From assembly GCA_023512835.1 (NCBI GenBank), contig CM042091.1, forward strand, positions 24,507,506-24,571,505: DNA of 64,000 nucleotides, in the 5' to 3' direction. Shown here piece by piece: positions 10,721 through 20,909 of this stretch (its first letter is position 1; each line of letters begins with the position of its first letter). A program made the translations under genes and the position numbers. A model generated the notes under the pieces. The model saw nothing but the letters and a program-made list of their open reading frames with translations, searched no databases and was not told where the DNA came from. The DNA is from Taxillus chinensis. Taxonomy: Eukaryota > Streptophyta > Magnoliopsida > Santalales > Loranthaceae.

Positions 10721-12985
10721 ACTTGTTTCGGGCGGTTAGAAAGAACAGCATTATTGTCAACAGTTCCGGATTTGACTTTACTAGGAATTTTAGCTTTCCA
10801 AGTTGACTTTAATTTGTTAGTGTCAGCTGCTTCTTTTATTTGGGTTATCTTGGGAGAGATACTCCTTTGAGATTTAGATTTTGTTTTGCTCGAAGAACCC
10901 TTTTTATTGAACTGATCTTTATTGGTACAAATTTGATTACAAAGCCAGTTACGAGATAAACTCCAACATTCATAGTGATAATGACCTATTTCCCTACAGA
11001 TGGAACAGACACTATAATGCGGAGTACAAACAAGGGATACAGGTCTCTTAGATTTTACAGACTTTTTACTCTGTTCCCTGTGGCCTAATCCATTGCGTTT
11101 GGGTGACGCGTTCTTGGCCCTAGATACGTCAGCCTTAGCCTTTCCTTTCTTTTTGGGTGCTATAGTTTTGGCTTTAACTGCAGCAGCCTTCCCTTCATCA
11201 TTAGTTACGGGTGCTACTGCTTCAGGAAGTGCGATGTGACCTCGACTCCATAGTCATAAACTATGGTGCCACCTGAAATGAAACCATCCAACGGTTTAGA
11301 CGTACTAACAGGATATAAGTTGGTTAGTTTTGGAGTGAAATTTGGAGGACACTCAGTAGCTTGAGCATTGGAGGTTGATGATTCTGAGCCTAGGCCAGGT
11401 TTGACTCGAGCATTATCCGGATCAGTCCTAAATGAAGAGGCTATTTCCCTGGATTTAAGCCACTTACGATTTATTTCCTTTTCTTGTTCAAGTTCATTCT
11501 TGAGTCTTTTTACAATAACTTTTAGGCCTGAGAGATTGGTATTTAGCAGATGATTTTCAGCCCTTAGATCGTGATACCAAGCTTTTTTTCCTCTGAAGTC
11601 AGCTTTGTCCTTTTCAAGTCTAGTAATAGTAAATTCAAGACGTTTATTCTGACTTTCCATATCTTTGTACATTTGAGTAATTATTAGTCTCTCATTCTTT
11701 TCATGATCACGTTCAGTAATAAGAGATTCTATTTTACTCATGAGCTCAGAGATAGAAGGTACCTCAGTATTTGCCATGAGGCAGACGTTTGGCTTAGGAG
11801 TTGGCTCATCATCCGAGGATTCCTCCTCTTCTTCCGAGCCACTGATGTACTTTGTCACGAGCGCCTTCCTCTTGTTCTTGCTGTTGTCTGAGGTGGTACG
11901 TCGAGGAGTAACCTTGTCACTTTTCTCTGCCGTCTTAGATTTGGGTCTGCATTCCTGGGCCCAGTGACCGGGTTTCCCACAATTAAAGCATTCTTGGGAG
12001 CTCGACTCCAATCGTTCCTTCCTTCTGGATGATGAGGAGCCTCTTCTGAATCCTTTTCTACTTTTTCGAAGGAATCGTTCAAAGGATTTAACAAGAAGAT
12101 CTATTTCCTCTTCTACGTCTGAGTCAGAATTCTCTGACTCATCCGTATCATCCTCTTGATGATTACTGGAGCATTCCGTAGCTTTGAGGGCTACCCCTTT
12201 TTCTTTCCTAGCTATTTTGTCATCACGGTCAGTGTATCTGAATCTGACCTCATGAGTCCGAAGCTCTCCATATATTTCTTCAAGGGCAGTAAACGGCTAG
12301 TTTTTGTCAGCTTGCATCTGGAGCTGCTTGGAGTAGTAGCGATCCGGCAAGGATCGAAAGAACTTGTCATTGATTTGAGAGCGAGGGTAGTGTTCATTGC
12401 ACGTTTTTAGCTCTAGAATGAGCTTGCCGAATCTCCGATAGATACTCTCAAGGGATTCGCCAGCTTTGTGATTAAAACTCTCAAAGTTATGTCTGAGAGC
12501 ACATATCACGTTTTTGCATCTGGGACTGACTTCCCTTATAGAGGATTGTCAGTTTATCCCCGCATGACTTTTTGCCGACGCGCAGCCCTAGACGTCCGTG
12601 AAAGCCTCGGAATCCAAAGACGATGTAACGTAAGCTAGAGCCTTTTCGCTAGCGCAGCTTGCCAGGCTCTTTCATCGTTGGTAAGTTCGGCATCCGTCTT
12701 TGGCCTTCTAACTCCATGTTCTCCGATAGTCATCAGTGCAATCTCCTGATGAAGACAGGGCTACATGAGATGGTCATGGCATACCATGAACATCTTCATG
12801 CGAGCTTTCCACTGGGAGAAAAGCTCAGGTGTGAATTTGGGCGGTTTTGTCAGAGTAAAACCAGAACTCCGTGGTTGAGCAGTGGAGGCAGCAGCAAGTT
12901 GAGGTGGGTCGACGTTTTTACTACTGCTTCAATTCGAGATGGGCTCTTGTGCACCTCTGGAGTTAAGGCGAGTGTTGAATAGCAT
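10721..12985 (-). pseudogene. S1 gag (UBN2-type, two zinc knuckles, coiled coil)
   Basis: Forms the particle and binds RNA. An ATG is present at 12985, shortly after the PBS. Readable gag text includes PKFTPELFSQWKARMKMF, then FESFNHKAGESLESIYRRFGKLI and INDKFFRSLP (the UBN2 gag fold). One TAG near 12297 interrupts a frame otherwise open down to 11214. CFNCGKPGHWAQEC at 11949-11990 is a CCHC zinc knuckle, followed by an acidic Ser/Glu stretch and a predicted coiled coil (about 11500-11750). A second CCHC knuckle, CSICREIGHYHYEC, lies at 10966-11007 in another frame. The N-terminal ~150 codons (12510-12985) are broken by several stops. Confidence 0.85.
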
Positions 12986-13050
12986 ACTGCTTTCTTCGGC
13001 CAATGCTGAGAGTGAAAGAGTGGGATCTCTACTTAGAACAAATAGAACTA

Positions 13051-13062
13051 GCTCTGATACCA
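13051..13062 (-). promoter_or_regulatory. S1 primer binding site (initiator Met-tRNA)
   Basis: On the minus strand it reads TGGTATCAGAGC, complementary to the 3' end of plant initiator Met-tRNA. It lies two bases from the 5' LTR, fixing the element's orientation as minus. Confidence 0.92.
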
Positions 13063-13064
13063 CT

Positions 13065-14472
13065 TGATGGTCCCTTTGAGCCTAGAGGGGGGGGGGGGGT
13101 GAATAAGCTCTTATCAAAACTCTTTTGATTCTCTTATGACACAACACTTATCTAGTTAAGTCATAGAATCACTGCGGAAGATAACCAGATAGTGGAAGTA
13201 TTTTGTTTTATTATCAAAAGATAAATACAACAAAATAGAAGCAAGACTCTCTTACACTCGTTTACAAAAGGATTCACACACTAGCCTATATTATGTCTTT
13301 GAACTCTTGTGCATACACAAGATTGATTCAGGCTCGCTCGTGCACTTTTTCAAATGTACAAGTATGAATATTTATACAAACATTCCTAAGAGACAACCTT
13401 GGAACTTGTAGTTCCAGAATGCGTTCAGCACTAACTATTCCTCGGTAATCTCTCTGCCTTGATCTTGTGGTTTGTGGAGATCAAGATCTTGGGTTTGAAG
13501 AGTATAAGTGCCTTTGTGAGTTCCCAAGTATAATTAAAGTTGTGTCCACATATCCGGGTGATCCACGTGTAAGATTCTTCGGTTCTCAACGAGTTTGTCT
13601 TACATCGGGACACCACGAGCTAATAACTTTAAATGCGGTAAGTTGAAGTAGCATCTTCTTGGTCCGGTATAATTTTCCTTACTCCGTTGCTAATGAAGCT
13701 CAGAACCTTACTCCGTGTCAGTGGTTGCTTACTCCGTATCTATTTTGTACTGGAATCCTTAGTCCGTGTGAATGAGAAGGTCGAAGTGCTTATTCCGTAT
13801 CAGCGCTTCCTTACTCCGCATGTAAGTTCCTTACTCCGTATGTAAGTTCCTTACTCCGTATGTAAGTTCCTTACTCCATGCGAATCTAAAGGATCGGATG
13901 GCTTACTCCGTACTAGCACATTCTTACTCCGCATGAGTGAGTGGTCCGGATTCCTTACTCTGCATCTGGCTTCCTTACTCCGTGCGAATAAAGACTCGGA
14001 TCTTTATTCCGCATCAGTACTTCCTTACTCCGTATGTATGGAAGACTCGGATGCCTTACTCCGTGTCTTCTTTACTTTAGTTCACTTGAGTGGAAGACTT
14101 AACTTTTTAGCTCCGTGTCGACTCTTTTACTTCGTGCGACCTTGTAGACCAAGATTCTAACTCCGCATCAATTTGACTTAGTCCGTTTGAGATATTAAGA
14201 TAAGATTCCGTAATCCGTAGCTTTTAAGTTCTTAGTCCGCACGAATGTTCCTTATTCCGTATGTATTGGTGACTTGGTTATTTACCAAGTGTTTGACGTC
14301 ACTCACTCTTGTCCGGATCAGGATTATGTATCCTGTCCTTAGCTTTGCTCTCACGAGTGTATCTCCGGATTAATAACATATCTTCTGCAATGATCAAAGA
14401 AACAAAAAAGATCTCAAATCCAATTACATAGGGCTTTATCAGCATGATCCAAATTCTGGGCTTGATCCAACA
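13065..14472 (-). repeat. S1 5' LTR
   Basis: 1408 bases, from TGATGGTCCC to CCAACA in plus-strand terms, nearly the same as 1354-2779. It contains the same CTTACTCCG motif array (13670-14270). Confidence 0.92.
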
Positions 14473-14477
14473 ATAGT
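14473..14477. repeat. Target-site duplication of S1, right copy (ATAGT)
   Basis: Right partner of GTAGT at 1349-1353, differing at the first base. Confidence 0.8.
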
Positions 14478-15858
14478 TAGTTAGTCCGGATCAGTTAGTA
14501 CGGACATGGCAGCAATAGTGGTCCACAGCATCAATTCCGCAGCATCAATTCTGCAACATCAATCCGTATCATTAATTCCGCAAAGATCAATCCATGACTT
14601 CATTCCGCAACAAGCATTTCCGCAATGATAATTGCGACTTAATCCGGAGCGGTGAACCGCACTGCATTGAACCATTTACATTGTAAACCATTATGCCTCT
14701 CCACATTTTTATACTTAAGTTACAATGTAAATAATGAAATAACCCCCATTTGGATTCAAAAAAAAAAATACGAGAACATTAAATTCCCACTCCTTCAAAA
14801 TGTGAAAATTGGGATTTAGTGTAAAATTTCAGAAAAATCCAATTTTTCGTAGAGGTGAATTTTTGGAAAGTGAGGTTAGACACCTCAGAAAAATCCTCAA
14901 AAATCAGATTATCTTAGTTATGATATGGAGACCCAATGTCGGGACTTTTTACTTCAAGAAAACCACTTCAATAGGTATCTCCTTCCTTGGTCAAGGAATG
15001 ATGACCGATTTGTGAAGACTGGCTTCAGTTATAAAGGGAGTAAGGTGAACCTTAATGTCATACTAGTGTTGGTATGTTGGTTTGAGGAATTGGGCTTGGG
15101 CTCTATGACTTGTTGTGTTCTCACCGTGAGGCTAAGGCTTGTGTTGATCCATTGAGCTCGTGAGCCATTGAGCTCATGGAGCTAGGGCTGAGTACCCTGA
15201 GCTGAGATCCCATTGAGGATTGTGTTGAGCTGTTGAGCTCGTGAGCCGTCGAGCTCGTGGAGCTAGGGCTGAGTGCCTAAGCTGGGATCCCATGGAGGAT
15301 CGTGGACAAGCTGTCCTATGTGGGCAGGCTAGGTCCTGATGTTTGTTTGCAGGCTGAGTCCTGATGATTGTGCACACTACACAGTGCACGAGTACACAGA
15401 GCATGTAGTATAGACTTGTATGTTTACTTGATGTGGAGTATTATGGTCACCTACTGAGCTTGTCGCTCACCCCTACTTGTTATTTTCCCTTTTCAGGTGT
15501 GACCTGAGACTAGTGGAGGACTTTTTTCCTGGAGGACGTGCCCACTACTCTGATATATAAGTACTATATTTTGTATTGTATTATGTGTTATATCCTGGAC
15601 ATGGGTCCGTGGACAGTTGTATTTGCATACTGTTTGTGATGTAATATCTGTATGACTGTTTGACTTATTGTATGCATGATGATATATGGGAAAGTATAGG
15701 ATTACCCTTGACGTATGATTGTACAGGGTTGTATGACCGAGACAGCACCCGTAGTGTAGTCTCTATTGGTGCTAGTCACCAACCCCTTGACCTTTCGGGT
15801 GCGGGCAAGGGGAAGTCATGTTCTTTGTTCCAGGTTCCCTGGAATTTGGGGTGTGACA
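14478..15858 (+). repeat. A-element 5' LTR, second part
   Basis: It resumes the LTR after S1 at 'tagttagtccgg' and ends in GTGTGACA at 15858. It holds two imperfect ~80-bp repeats rich in GAGCTC (15150-15310) that recur in the 3' LTR at 30960-31110. Confidence 0.85.
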
Positions 15859-15860
15859 AG

Positions 15861-15873
15861 TTGATATAAGAGC
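15861..15873 (+). promoter_or_regulatory. A-element primer binding site (decayed)
   Basis: Reads TTGATATAAGAGC two bases after the 5' LTR end, a mutated form of the initiator Met-tRNA site TGGTATCAGAGC. Confidence 0.65.
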
Positions 15874-16296
15874 ATGGTCTAGTGGACCTAGGTTAGTGAG
15901 GGGTGGTTAATTGATCCCATGTAACTTGGAAAACTGTATGGGAGGGCGCCTGATCAATGCAGTCCTTACATGTATTCTAGGTTATGTTGGTGTTAGTTAC
16001 ACATCCTAAGAGCATATGTAGGAATGGATACATCTCTAGTGGTATGATTGTGTGCATATAGGGCACTAGATTGTCTTTGTGCATGATGTGATTGCATTTG
16101 GTGCCTGGATGGCACGTGGTCGTGAGAGCCAGGACTTGATTTTGTGTGCCCTGAGGGGTGACACAATGTTATATGCATGGTTGTGGACCTACAGGTCGTG
16201 TTGTGAGAACCTACGAGTTGATTTGTGCCTTTGATGACTGTTTGTACTAGTAGTGCTAGTGTTGATCGTTTGTTGTTTATTGTTGTGGCCAGTGTG
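15874..16296 (+). other. A-element 5' leader
   Basis: About 420 non-coding bases between PBS and gag. The first bases resemble the leader of T3 (49565 onward), with a 'catggtctag' block. Nothing else seen. Confidence 0.5.
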
Positions 16297-17531
16297 ATGG
16301 CGCTAGCGAGGAGAGTTGTCCGAGGCCAGGGCCCGGCAGAGGAGCCCACGATAGAGTCGGGGCACCAGGGGCAGCAGAGTTACCGCAGAATTCACCGTCT
16401 CCCATTGTGGGACCTGACTTGGCTCAGGTGTTGCTTCAGTTACAGGAGGCCATGCAGGGTATGCAGGGCTCGATGAGGGAGATGACTAGAGAGGTGGGTG
16501 AGCTGAAGAGGCAGCAGCAGCCTCAACATCCACCGCAGCCTCAACAGCAGGAGGCGAGGGTGGTGCAGGACATGCACCAGCAGGAGGTCGTGATAGAGCC
16601 AGCACGACAAGGAGTGGACTGGGCTACACAGTTTTTGAAACATGCACCTAGGACTTTTGAGGATGGTTCATGGCCAGAGGCAGCCGAGGACTGGATTAGG
16701 TGGACGGAGGACATCTTTGAGATGATTGGGGTGCCAGATGAGGAGCGGGTGCGAGTGGCGATACACTATCTATTGGGTATTCCACGTAGGTGGTGGGAGT
16801 CCACCAGAGCTACCCATGGCAGTCAAATGAGTTGGAGAGAGTTTGTGGAGCACTTCTTTGGGGAGTATTTTCCCAGCTTGTTGCAGTATGCATGACGGAG
16901 AGAGTATGATGAGCTTTAGCAAGCCTTTATAGATTTAGGGCGGTTTACTCTTGAGGCTTGGGAAAAGGAAACCCGTAAGACACAGGATTTTATTCAGGGC
17001 TTAAGGCCATCTTTGAAAAACAAGCTGGAACCGATACAGTTGACCAGCTACAGGGAGGCAGTCGACAAGGCACTCATTATTGAGCGAGGTCAGGATTAGG
17101 TGAGAGCCTAGAGACCAGGAGGTTCGACAGGTCTGAGCAAGAAGAGGCAGAGTAGGGAGAGCAAGTGCCGCTCGTCCCGAGAGGAGGCACGTGCAGAGGG
17201 TTTCCGGCCCGGCGGTGGGACCCCGTGAGAGTTCCGCCACCCGAAGATCAGGTCCTTGTTGGAGTTGTGGTATGACCGGACACTTGTCGAGAGACCGCCC
17301 GAGAAAAAGATGACATGCTTTCGATGCGGGAAGGTGGGACATGGAGCTAGGGAATGTGTTACCCTTAGCTCGACCAGAAGTGTAGGTCCTCGTCCGAGAG
17401 AGCAGGGACAAAGGAGTTGGACCCCGTCTCAGAGGTCGGTTCTGCCGATACAGAGCACCCAGACGCGACCTGCGGTGTAGTAGCATCAGCGGGAGGCACA
17501 GGGTCATGTTGATCAGCAGGGCAAGGCCTCA
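16297..17531 (+). pseudogene. A-element gag with CCHC zinc knuckle
   Basis: Ty3 gag. A likely start is the ATG at 16297 (MALARRVVRGQGP), with a frameshift before 16407. The main frame from 16407 has a coiled coil (LLQLQEAMQGMQGSMREMTREVGELKR), a Gln/Pro stretch, then the retrotransposon gag fold (FEDGSWPEAAEDWIRWTEDIF ... WWESTRATHGSQMSWREFVEHFFGEYFP). CFRCGKVGHGAREC at 17316-17357 is the zinc knuckle. Stops at about 16893, 16917, 17098, 17110, 17227, 17478 and 17481 are all TAG or TGA. It runs directly into protease in the same frame. Confidence 0.82.
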
Positions 17532-17912
17532 ATGGGCCAGGCTAGTGGCAGTATGCCACGAGGGAGGACTTTTGCCCTTACTAGGAGAGAGGCAGAGATT
17601 CCACCAGTGGACGAGGTAGGACCAGGACCTTCAGTGGTGAGAGGTACCATTATCATTTCTCATACTATGTGTTCAGTTTTGATTGATACCGGTGCTACCC
17701 ATTCTTTTATTTCGTATGCTATGGTGGTTGGGTTGGAGTTAGATCAGGAGACCGTTAGTCAGTCTCTGATGGTTGCTTCACCTTTGGGTGGAATTGTGAT
17801 ACTTGAGAGTATTTGTCGTGCTTGTCAGGTAACACTTGAGGGTGTTAACTTGTTGTGTGATTTGTGTATCATGGAGTTAGATGATTTTGATATTATCCTG
17901 GGTATGGATTAG
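17532..17912 (+). pseudogene. A-element aspartic protease
   Basis: Open for 126 codons. The retropepsin active site LIDTGATHSFIS (DTG at residues 52-54) and the C-terminal ILGMD block are intact. The ORF ends at a TAG where family members normally have Trp (GMD-W-L). It lies between gag and RT in the same frame, as expected for a Ty3 polyprotein. Confidence 0.85.
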
Positions 17913-18848
17913 TTGGTCTCTATGGAGGCCAAGATTGATTGTTTTCGACGGCGCATGACGTTCCTCACACCAGAGGGCACGCGGGGTGTCTTTGTGGGCG
18001 AGTGGACTGAGGAGGCATGCGGGTTGGGACCTTTGAGGCATGGGTGGGGTGATGTGACCCACCAGTTAGCTAGCTTGACGTTGGTTGATAGGAGGAAAGA
18101 GGGGAAGGCTATTTTGCCACCCATTGTAGATCAGTTCCTGGATATGTTTCCTGAGGACTTAGTCAATTTGCTACCCGTGAGGGAGGTAGAGTTTTCGATT
18201 GAGTTGTTGTTGGGGGCAACACCAATCAGACTGGCGGCCTACAGGATGGCACCGACAAAGCTTAGAGAGCTCAAGAGGCAGATAGATGATCTTCTGGCAT
18301 GAGGCTTTATCAGGCAGAGTAGCTCACCATGGGGTGCTCCAGTGTTATTCGCCAAGAAGGCGGATGGTTCGCTTCGGCTGTGTATAGACTACCGGAAGCT
18401 AAACTAGGTGACTGTGAAGAACAAATATCCATTACTAAGGATCGATGATCTATTCGATCAGTTTTGAGGTGCGAAATGGTTTTCCAAGATAGACTTGAGA
18501 TCTGGATACCATCAGTTGAGGGTTAAGGAGGCAGATATCCTTAAGACCGCGTTCAGTTGTCGTTATGGGCATTATGAGTGGTTTGTGATGCCGTTAGGGC
18601 TCACGAATGCTCCAGCAGTGTTTATGGGATTAATGAATCAGGTGTTTCCTCCGTATTTAGATTTGTTCATTGTGGTGTTCATCGACGATGTCTTGGTCTA
18701 TTCAGCGACCAAGAGGGAGCATGAGGAGCATTTGCAAGTTGTGTTGCAGACTTTATGAGAGCATCGATTGTACGCGAAATTCACGAAATGTGACTTCTGG
18801 TTGCAACAGGTGAACTTCTTGGGGCATGTGGTATCTTCGGAGGGTATC
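17913..18848 (+). pseudogene. A-element reverse transcriptase, first part
   Basis: Ty3 RT: PVREVEFSIELLLGATPI, the pocket [26 protein letters not shown], then [33 protein letters not shown] and the catalytic FIDD (18678-18689). Stops near 18300, 18404, 18465 and 18756 are TGA or TAG. The sequence [12 protein letters not shown] ends exactly at the T4 insertion (18848) and continues at 27001 with [10 protein letters not shown] in the same frame once T4 and one target copy are removed. Confidence 0.88.
18844..18848. repeat. Target-site duplication of T4, left copy (GTATC)
   Basis: GTATC lies directly before the TGTCATGCC terminus of T4. The right copy at 26996-27000 is the same, which proves the insertion boundaries. 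Confidence 0.95.
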
Positions 18849-19364
18849 TGTCATGCCCCGGATTTCCAACCCGAGGAAACCGGTACGTGACTCCCCTTTA
18901 CCCACACGGGGGCAACGGGGTTAGATTACTGGATGCCACACAAACAAGACTAACAATTACCATAAATCAAACAAACCATACCTTTATTTAATTCCAAACA
19001 TCAAAGGTTCACAAACCAACCAGGTTCTTTACTACAATTCAATCTCTTATTACATTTCCTCCCCCCCCTTGGGATTACATAGATTATAAAATTACATTAC
19101 AGAACTGAACAATAAAATGAAGATGGTCTTCCACCTTAGTGTGTCCACCTAACGCCTGTAAGTCCCTGGAAAAGAAGCAAACACAGTAGGAGGGGTGAGC
19201 AACCACAGCTCAGTAGGGATCAAGTCTCCCCAACCCTTCCCATGTTCCTAGCGGCTACATGCCATGTGTACAAGTGCAGTGTCGTGATACATTAAGTTCA
19301 ACAGACATAATAACAACCATATCAACAATTTACAATCTTCCACTGTCACACAGGCTAACACTTT

Positions 19365-19452
19365 AACCACAAGTGATTTAACCGCCTCTTCAGGCCAAGT
19401 GATTTAACCGCCTCTTCAGGCCAAGTGATTTAACCGCCTCTTCAGGCCAAGA
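19365..19452. repeat. 26-bp tandem repeat, three copies
   Basis: Unit starts AAGTGATTTAACCGCC and ends TCTTCAGGCC. It has no spacers, so it is not a CRISPR array. The partner LTR has five copies at ~25758-25890. Confidence 0.9.
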
Positions 19453-20052
19453 TACCACAGTCAAGCACACAACACACATGGTCACTCAAGCATACAACCA
19501 AACACTTGGTGTGCACCCGTTCACAAGCGCACAAACCCAACCATTCAGGCCATAGAGCAAACATCCAGCATACATACATACACTAAACCACAAGTCCAGT
19601 CACACGGACATATTACCAAACACTTAATGGGCATATACACACAGCTAAGTTCACACAGGCATTTCATCAAACATGTAGTAGGCATGTCATACAGGCATTT
19701 TATCAAACACTTTTCATGCATCACACAAACACCAGAAACACCAAAATCGCCATTGAAGGCCAACATTCATATAGGAGGTCACACCTATATGAATTTACAT
19801 ATAAATAATATAACAGATATAACTCATATTCTGCCCTAGGACCCTAGGACAGAGGAGGACTTAGGAAGAACAGAATCCCTACCTTAAAACAGATCTTCCT
19901 TGCTCCCGCGCTAAACGCCGTCCTCCCCACGCAAGATGCTCCGGCAGCAACCAGCAACTCCCCTTCCTTCTCTCTCTCTAGCTCTCTCTCTCTCTATGAC
20001 GGCTGCAGCGGCTGAAGAGAACCCTAAACCTAAAACAGAGAGCTTCTCCTCC

Positions 20053-20129
20053 TTATATAGACAACACAACATCAAAACGACGTAGTTTTGATTAAGTGAA
20101 TCCCAGCATCAAAACGACGTAGTTTTGAT
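20053..20129 (-). promoter_or_regulatory. T4 3' LTR core promoter: TATA box with two upstream palindromes
   Basis: On the minus strand there is a TATATAAGG box (around 20052-20058). Just upstream are two palindromes (20071-20092 and 20108-20129), each with perfect 8-base arms ATCAAAAC/GTTTTGAT around a TACGTC core. The same pair precedes the TATA box in the right LTR, in T3 and in the LTR at 41.7 kb. That conservation suggests a binding site for a host factor. Confidence 0.7.
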
Positions 20130-20259
20130 CACACGTTAGCACCTTTCCGCACCCATATAGGCCAAAATACTCAGAATTTCAACATGGTCCTTTGGAGAAA
20201 GTTCATTAGAATGACAAAACCAAGGGAACCATGCAAAAATATGCCTACACGCCAATTTG

Positions 20260-20469
20260 CACGTGAATTCCCCAATTCACGTGCAACTCCATATGCACTC
20301 CAAATGCTCTCAAACTTCACCCCTAGCCTCCTTGCATCATTTAGAAGACAACCACACTTGCACGTGAATTGGACCCATATCACGTGCACCTCACATACAT
20401 GTCCATTTGGCCTGAAACTTCTGTGGTAGATAGAGGACATCATTCTAAGCATCTTTCCTTTTGCACGTG
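20260..20469 (-). promoter_or_regulatory. Cluster of five G-boxes (CACGTG) in T4 U3
   Basis: CACGTG occurs at 20260, 20278, 20361, 20381 and 20464, most within GCACGTGAATT and mainly as inverted pairs. G-boxes are known bHLH and bZIP sites. All five recur in the right LTR (26698-26910). Confidence 0.65.
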
Positions 20470-20558
20470 AATTCATTGGAGTCCATTTACTAGGTCAAAA
20501 TCTAGAAAAACTCCACTCAGAAGGTAAAACTGACTAACTCAAGGTACGGGTCCTTACA

Positions 20559-20572
20559 TCCTCTCCCCCTTA
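20559..20572 (-). promoter_or_regulatory. T4 polypurine tract
   Basis: On the minus strand AAGGGGGAGAGGA abuts the LTR start TGTAAGGACC, as expected for a PPT. Confidence 0.85.
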
Positions 20573-20837
20573 AGACTTTTCGTCCTCGAAAAGAAATGAC
20601 ATACGAGGAAAACAAACACAAGCTACCCATTTGCCACCCGGCAAGCCACAACACCCAAATGGGTCATACACCGCGCACAGCACATAACAAGGTACCACCA
20701 TAATCCACAACCACATGCATCACAATAATGAACACATGTCTAAAAGATAAAACAAATACACCAAGTCATACACAACTAATACAAGAAAACACATCACAAT
20801 CCCTTGGCCAACAGCCACCAACAGTCACCTCCCACTC

Positions 20838-20909
20838 TTAAGGTTGTTCGTCCTCGAACAACGCTGGGTGTTGCTCACGCATCATGGACTCACATTCCAT
20901 GTCTCCTCT
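20838..20909 (-). pseudogene. Remnant of pol C-terminus in T4
   Basis: The last codons read MECESMMREQHPALFEDEQP and stop at 20838, followed by a GGACGAACAACC-type stretch toward the PPT. Compare the end of A-element pol (SQMRVLHPEMFEDDQS). This is the last part of the chromodomain-like tail. Everything upstream in pol is lost. Confidence 0.7.

Larger units (their letters stand above)
1354..14472 (-). mobile_element. Ty1/copia Sirevirus 'S1', 13.1 kb, full length but mutated
   Basis: Read on the minus strand: 5' LTR (13065-14472), initiator-Met PBS, gag, protease, integrase, RT, RNase H, a spacer, a third coding region with a Ulp1-like domain, PPT, 3' LTR (1354-2779). The integrase-before-RT order makes it copia. 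The RT and RNase H wording ([26 protein letters not shown]), the large coiled-coil gag and the extra 3' ORF point to the SIRE lineage. Termini are TG/CA with a 5-bp target duplication. All ORFs carry at least one stop or frameshift. Confidence 0.92.
18849..20558 (-). repeat. T4 3' LTR
   Basis: 1710 bases. In minus-strand order: U3 start TGTAAGGACCCG, G-box cluster, paired palindromes, TATA box, (GA)n tract, tandem repeats, U5 end. It has three copies of a 26-bp tandem unit at 19365-19452, against five in the partner LTR. Confidence 0.93.

Noticed and set aside
13051..13062. tRNA-like sequence matching the 3' end of Met-tRNA
   Set aside because: Only the 12-base primer site is present, with no cloverleaf. 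It is a PBS.
19365..19452. Regular 26-bp direct repeats that could suggest a CRISPR array
   Set aside because: Units are directly joined without spacers, in a plant LTR.
20171..20476. 101-codon minus-strand frame, repeated at 26608-26913 with one change
   Set aside because: It appears twice only because it lies in the two LTRs of T4, in the U3 promoter region. It has no domain.
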